The notes under the pieces were generated by a model. That model ran no database searches. It was not told the DNA's origin and saw only the letters and a program-made list of their open reading frames with translations. Positions 43,215 through 45,615 of a stretch of 45,615 bases of DNA are shown here, piece by piece. Each line of letters starts with the position of its first letter. Position 1 is the stretch's first letter. The translations under genes were made by a program, and so were the position numbers. Source of the DNA: Saccoglossus kowalevskii (lineage: Eukaryota; Hemichordata; Enteropneusta; Harrimaniidae); NCBI RefSeq assembly GCF_000003605.2, contig NW_003105106.1:18202-63816 (forward strand), written 5' to 3'.

Positions 43215-43365
43215 CGCTTGTGGTGATGGAAATGAAATGGAACTATACCAGCTTGACGGACAATCTTCCTACGTTGACAGAATCTTGCGACAAAATAAAC
43301 GAACATGTGTTTACAGTTTAACCAATACTTCGAGTTTATGGTCTACGTTCATTGAATCTTGAAAT
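43215..43365 (+). other. Possible orphan exon
   Basis: After ctatctttacag the phase-1 frame reads DACGDGNEMELYQLDGQSS then RQNKRTCVYSL, open for about 48 codons to a TGA. Start and phase mimic the channel's LDLa exons (compare EECGEDEF of exon 4), but the cysteine pattern is not LDLa. It may be another relic of the same duplicated locus as 41394-41500, or chance. Confidence 0.25.
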
Positions 43366-45318
43366 GAAATGACCTCGTTTTTACAGGTTAAACGAATATA
43401 AAAGCTGTTGCATCACTGTATTAAATATAACCATTGTATGTAAAACAATCTTACCATCGAACGATATCTCGGTGTATTCTCTTCTCATCACCCACGGGAA
43501 ATGTGAATAATTATTTTAGCAACCGGGAAATAAGAATTTCAATTTCCGAGCAGAAGTACAATTTTAAATAAAAAATAAACATTGTACAGTTTATAATTCA
43601 TCAAATTAGGAGAACATTTCATTATTCACCTAACAGTGTAATACTGCAGCAATCATGGGCCTGCCAGGAGAAAGCTACATATTTCAGGTTTAGTCCAGTC
43701 CCTTTCTATGACACAGTTAACCGCCCCGCTAAAAATGAAATCGGTGAAGTCATTATCCCGTTTTGAGAAAATTAATCAATGCTTTCACCATTGTATTCAA
43801 ACGAATCACGTGGTGCGCTGTTCTCCTTCAACATCCACTGAAAATGAAATATGAGAAGTAGGCCTATATTACACATCCTTGAGTCAAACGCAGAATTCAA
43901 CGCAGAATTAGAAGTATTTCGGTGAAAAACTACATTGCACAAAATACACATTCAACATTTGCAAACCAGTATACTAAAACAGAAATGCTCCGCGATGCAA
44001 AAGAAGGATAGATATTACTTTTCAGTATACACATCTCTTTTGACACAATCCCTCACATATTCCTGTGTAAAATGAAATAGCCTCAATCCTCATAAATATT
44101 CTGAATACAATCACGTGATGGGCTGTTAAAATTTACACACTTCTGTCCGTCTGGAAAATGTGTTTAATTAGCTCACATTCAAGCAACAATGCAGATTTCC
44201 CAGTCGGAGTAGTGAAACTGGCGTGACTCAGCCATAAGAAAATAGGGGTGTTATCAGCAAAAAACAAACAACCTTGGAGTTATCCCAATATGTACAATCA
44301 CCCACCCCTGAAAACAAACTCTTAATACCACGCTGAAGCGTTTGGTAATAAACATGCAAGCTATTTATCAAATTCCTGAAATATATGTTTATAATCTCTA
44401 CCCTAAATATGCAAGTTGTTGATTCTAAATGATTTCTAACGGCGTGTGATTGGAATGTACAAGTCACTATCATAACTGTAAACAGAAACTAACGGATGAA
44501 TGAATTGATCTGTGTCAACGACCTGTTATGATTTTTAAGTATTAAAATATTATGTGTTTACCATGGAGGCTGAAAGTATTAAATGAACGAACACTTTCTG
44601 ATGCATCAAGATATTCTTGTGAATTAAGTAAATTAGTACTATAAACTATTTTACGTACGTCATTCATAACGAATTACACAATGCAAATGGCACAGGAAGC
44701 AATGACAGAGGAAATACTGGCACAGTTGAAATTGCCAAGGCGCCAATAATGGCACGGAAAGACATGATCTGACAAATAAAAGCAAAGGCCTTGTTTTTAT
44801 GGTGTAGTAACATTTACTGTGGAATATCTGAAAATAAATAAAATGCGCTATAATACGTTGGATCTTATAATGTAATGCAGCAATGTGAAAAATGGAACAT
44901 TATATTAAACATAGTTAGCTATTTGTACATCTTCCGGTTGATGACATTTATGTCCACCTACCCAGCAGGTTCTGCGTTTTCGATCAATTTAAATATTTTT
45001 CACAAGTTCATACTAACATGTAACCTGGTGAACGCTTACATATAAGCTTATTAGTTCAGCGAACACTAAATAGCATGTGCCTCGCCACTGTAGGCAGACG
45101 TTCTGGGACGTTCTGTTCCTAGTCAATAACTAGACATGATGATTGTGGGGCCAAATCATGCCACCAGACACACCTTGTGTCAGCCCCACACCAAAAAATA
45201 AAAATAAATTATATGCAAAAATGAGAAGATACCTAACACTCAGGGATGACATAAGGGCTGCCCATGCTAGCCCAACCAGAATATAGGGAAACAACTATTG
45301 CCCATGCTAGTTGCTTGA
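43366..45318. other. Intergenic DNA without recognised gene
   Basis: AT-rich. A short direct repeat, gcccatgctag, occurs near 45258 and 45301, just beyond the 3' end of the recombinase frame. Nothing else recognised. Confidence 0.4.
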
Positions 45319-45615
45319 CTAAAATTGTGCATGTTGACGGGTGTACAGTTTAAATGCATCCGATTTCCACCTTCCCAGACTTCTGATTTGTGCATCAGAC
45401 AAGCCAGAACTTGCTGCCTCTGATGCAGCTCCTATACGGAAACTATGACCCTTATAATAATGGGGGCTTAAGCCACAAAAATGTAGACCTGCATTGAATT
45501 TAAGCATAAAGTAATCACGTGTTATAGGCTGTTGATCTGGCATACAGAACAGCGGCCCAGGTTTTTGCCCCCTAACCGCAACAAAAGTAGAGATTGCTGC
45601 AATTGGACAGTAGGG
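45319..45615 (-). mobile_element. Partial tyrosine recombinase of DIRS-type retroelement
   Basis: The minus strand is open from the window edge to the stop at 45319 (about 98 residues, C-terminal part). It reads KPGPLFCMPDQQPITRDYF, then YKGHSFRIGAASEAASSGL, then LGRWKSDAFKLYTRQ. The H-x-x-R box (HSFR), the R-W and the downstream Tyr (FKLY) are catalytic elements of tyrosine recombinases, with text typical of those in animal DIRS/Ngaro-like retrotransposons. No stop interrupts it, so this part may be recently active. The N-terminal part, including the first catalytic Arg, lies outside the window. Confidence 0.8.

Overview
The window is invertebrate animal nuclear DNA: AT-rich, with short exons, clean GT/AG introns and many decayed transposons. 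The modules present (DEG/ENaC channel, F-type lectin, LDLa and PAN domains) together with Ty3/Gypsy-like and DIRS-like tyrosine-recombinase retroelements fit a lophotrochozoan, probably a mollusc. That taxonomic placement is inference; no species-specific marker was seen.

One large gene dominates, on the + strand from 9272 to 38243. I could join 23 coding exons in frame across every junction (3741 nt with stop, about 1246 residues). Exons 1-2 and 14-23 encode a complete DEG/ENaC sodium-channel core of about 543 residues: N-terminal HG gating motif, TM1, post-TM1 FPSVTVCN segment, cysteine-rich palm and thumb, and a TM2 with a G-I-S selectivity filter. Between exons 2 and 14, in the extracellular finger region, eleven exons add about 703 residues: LDLa-LDLa-LDLa, three F-type (fucolectin/tachylectin-4) lectin domains each split over two exons, a PAN/apple domain and a fourth LDLa. 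Every inserted exon is flanked by phase-1 introns, the signature of exon shuffling. Lectin domains 2 and 3 keep the fucose-binding pattern H-X26-R-X-D-X4-R, while domain 1 has lost it. The predicted product is a plasma-membrane cation channel carrying its own glycan- and protein-binding ectodomain. I know of no described channel with this layout.

Layout: 1-1237 unassigned; 1238-3060 decayed DIRS-like retroelement (+); 3085-9271 non-coding, with one copy of a dispersed repeat (4233-4352) and a 424-bp fold-back element (4736-5159); 9272-38243 the channel gene. Intron 1 holds a Ty3/Gypsy remnant on the minus strand (11930-13690) and one copy of a MITE-like family. Intron 6 holds a second MITE-like copy with a near-perfect hairpin. 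The 7.4-kb intron 13 is a graveyard of repeats with a 181-190 bp tandem duplication and a possible CARD-like remnant. Downstream, 38244-45615 contains a 67-bp hAT-type MITE with target-site duplication, a broken orphan copy of the gene's first LDLa exon (41394-41500) abutting a 67-bp minisatellite, and at the right edge a partial tyrosine recombinase of DIRS type on the minus strand. No rRNA, intact tRNA or CRISPR array was seen.
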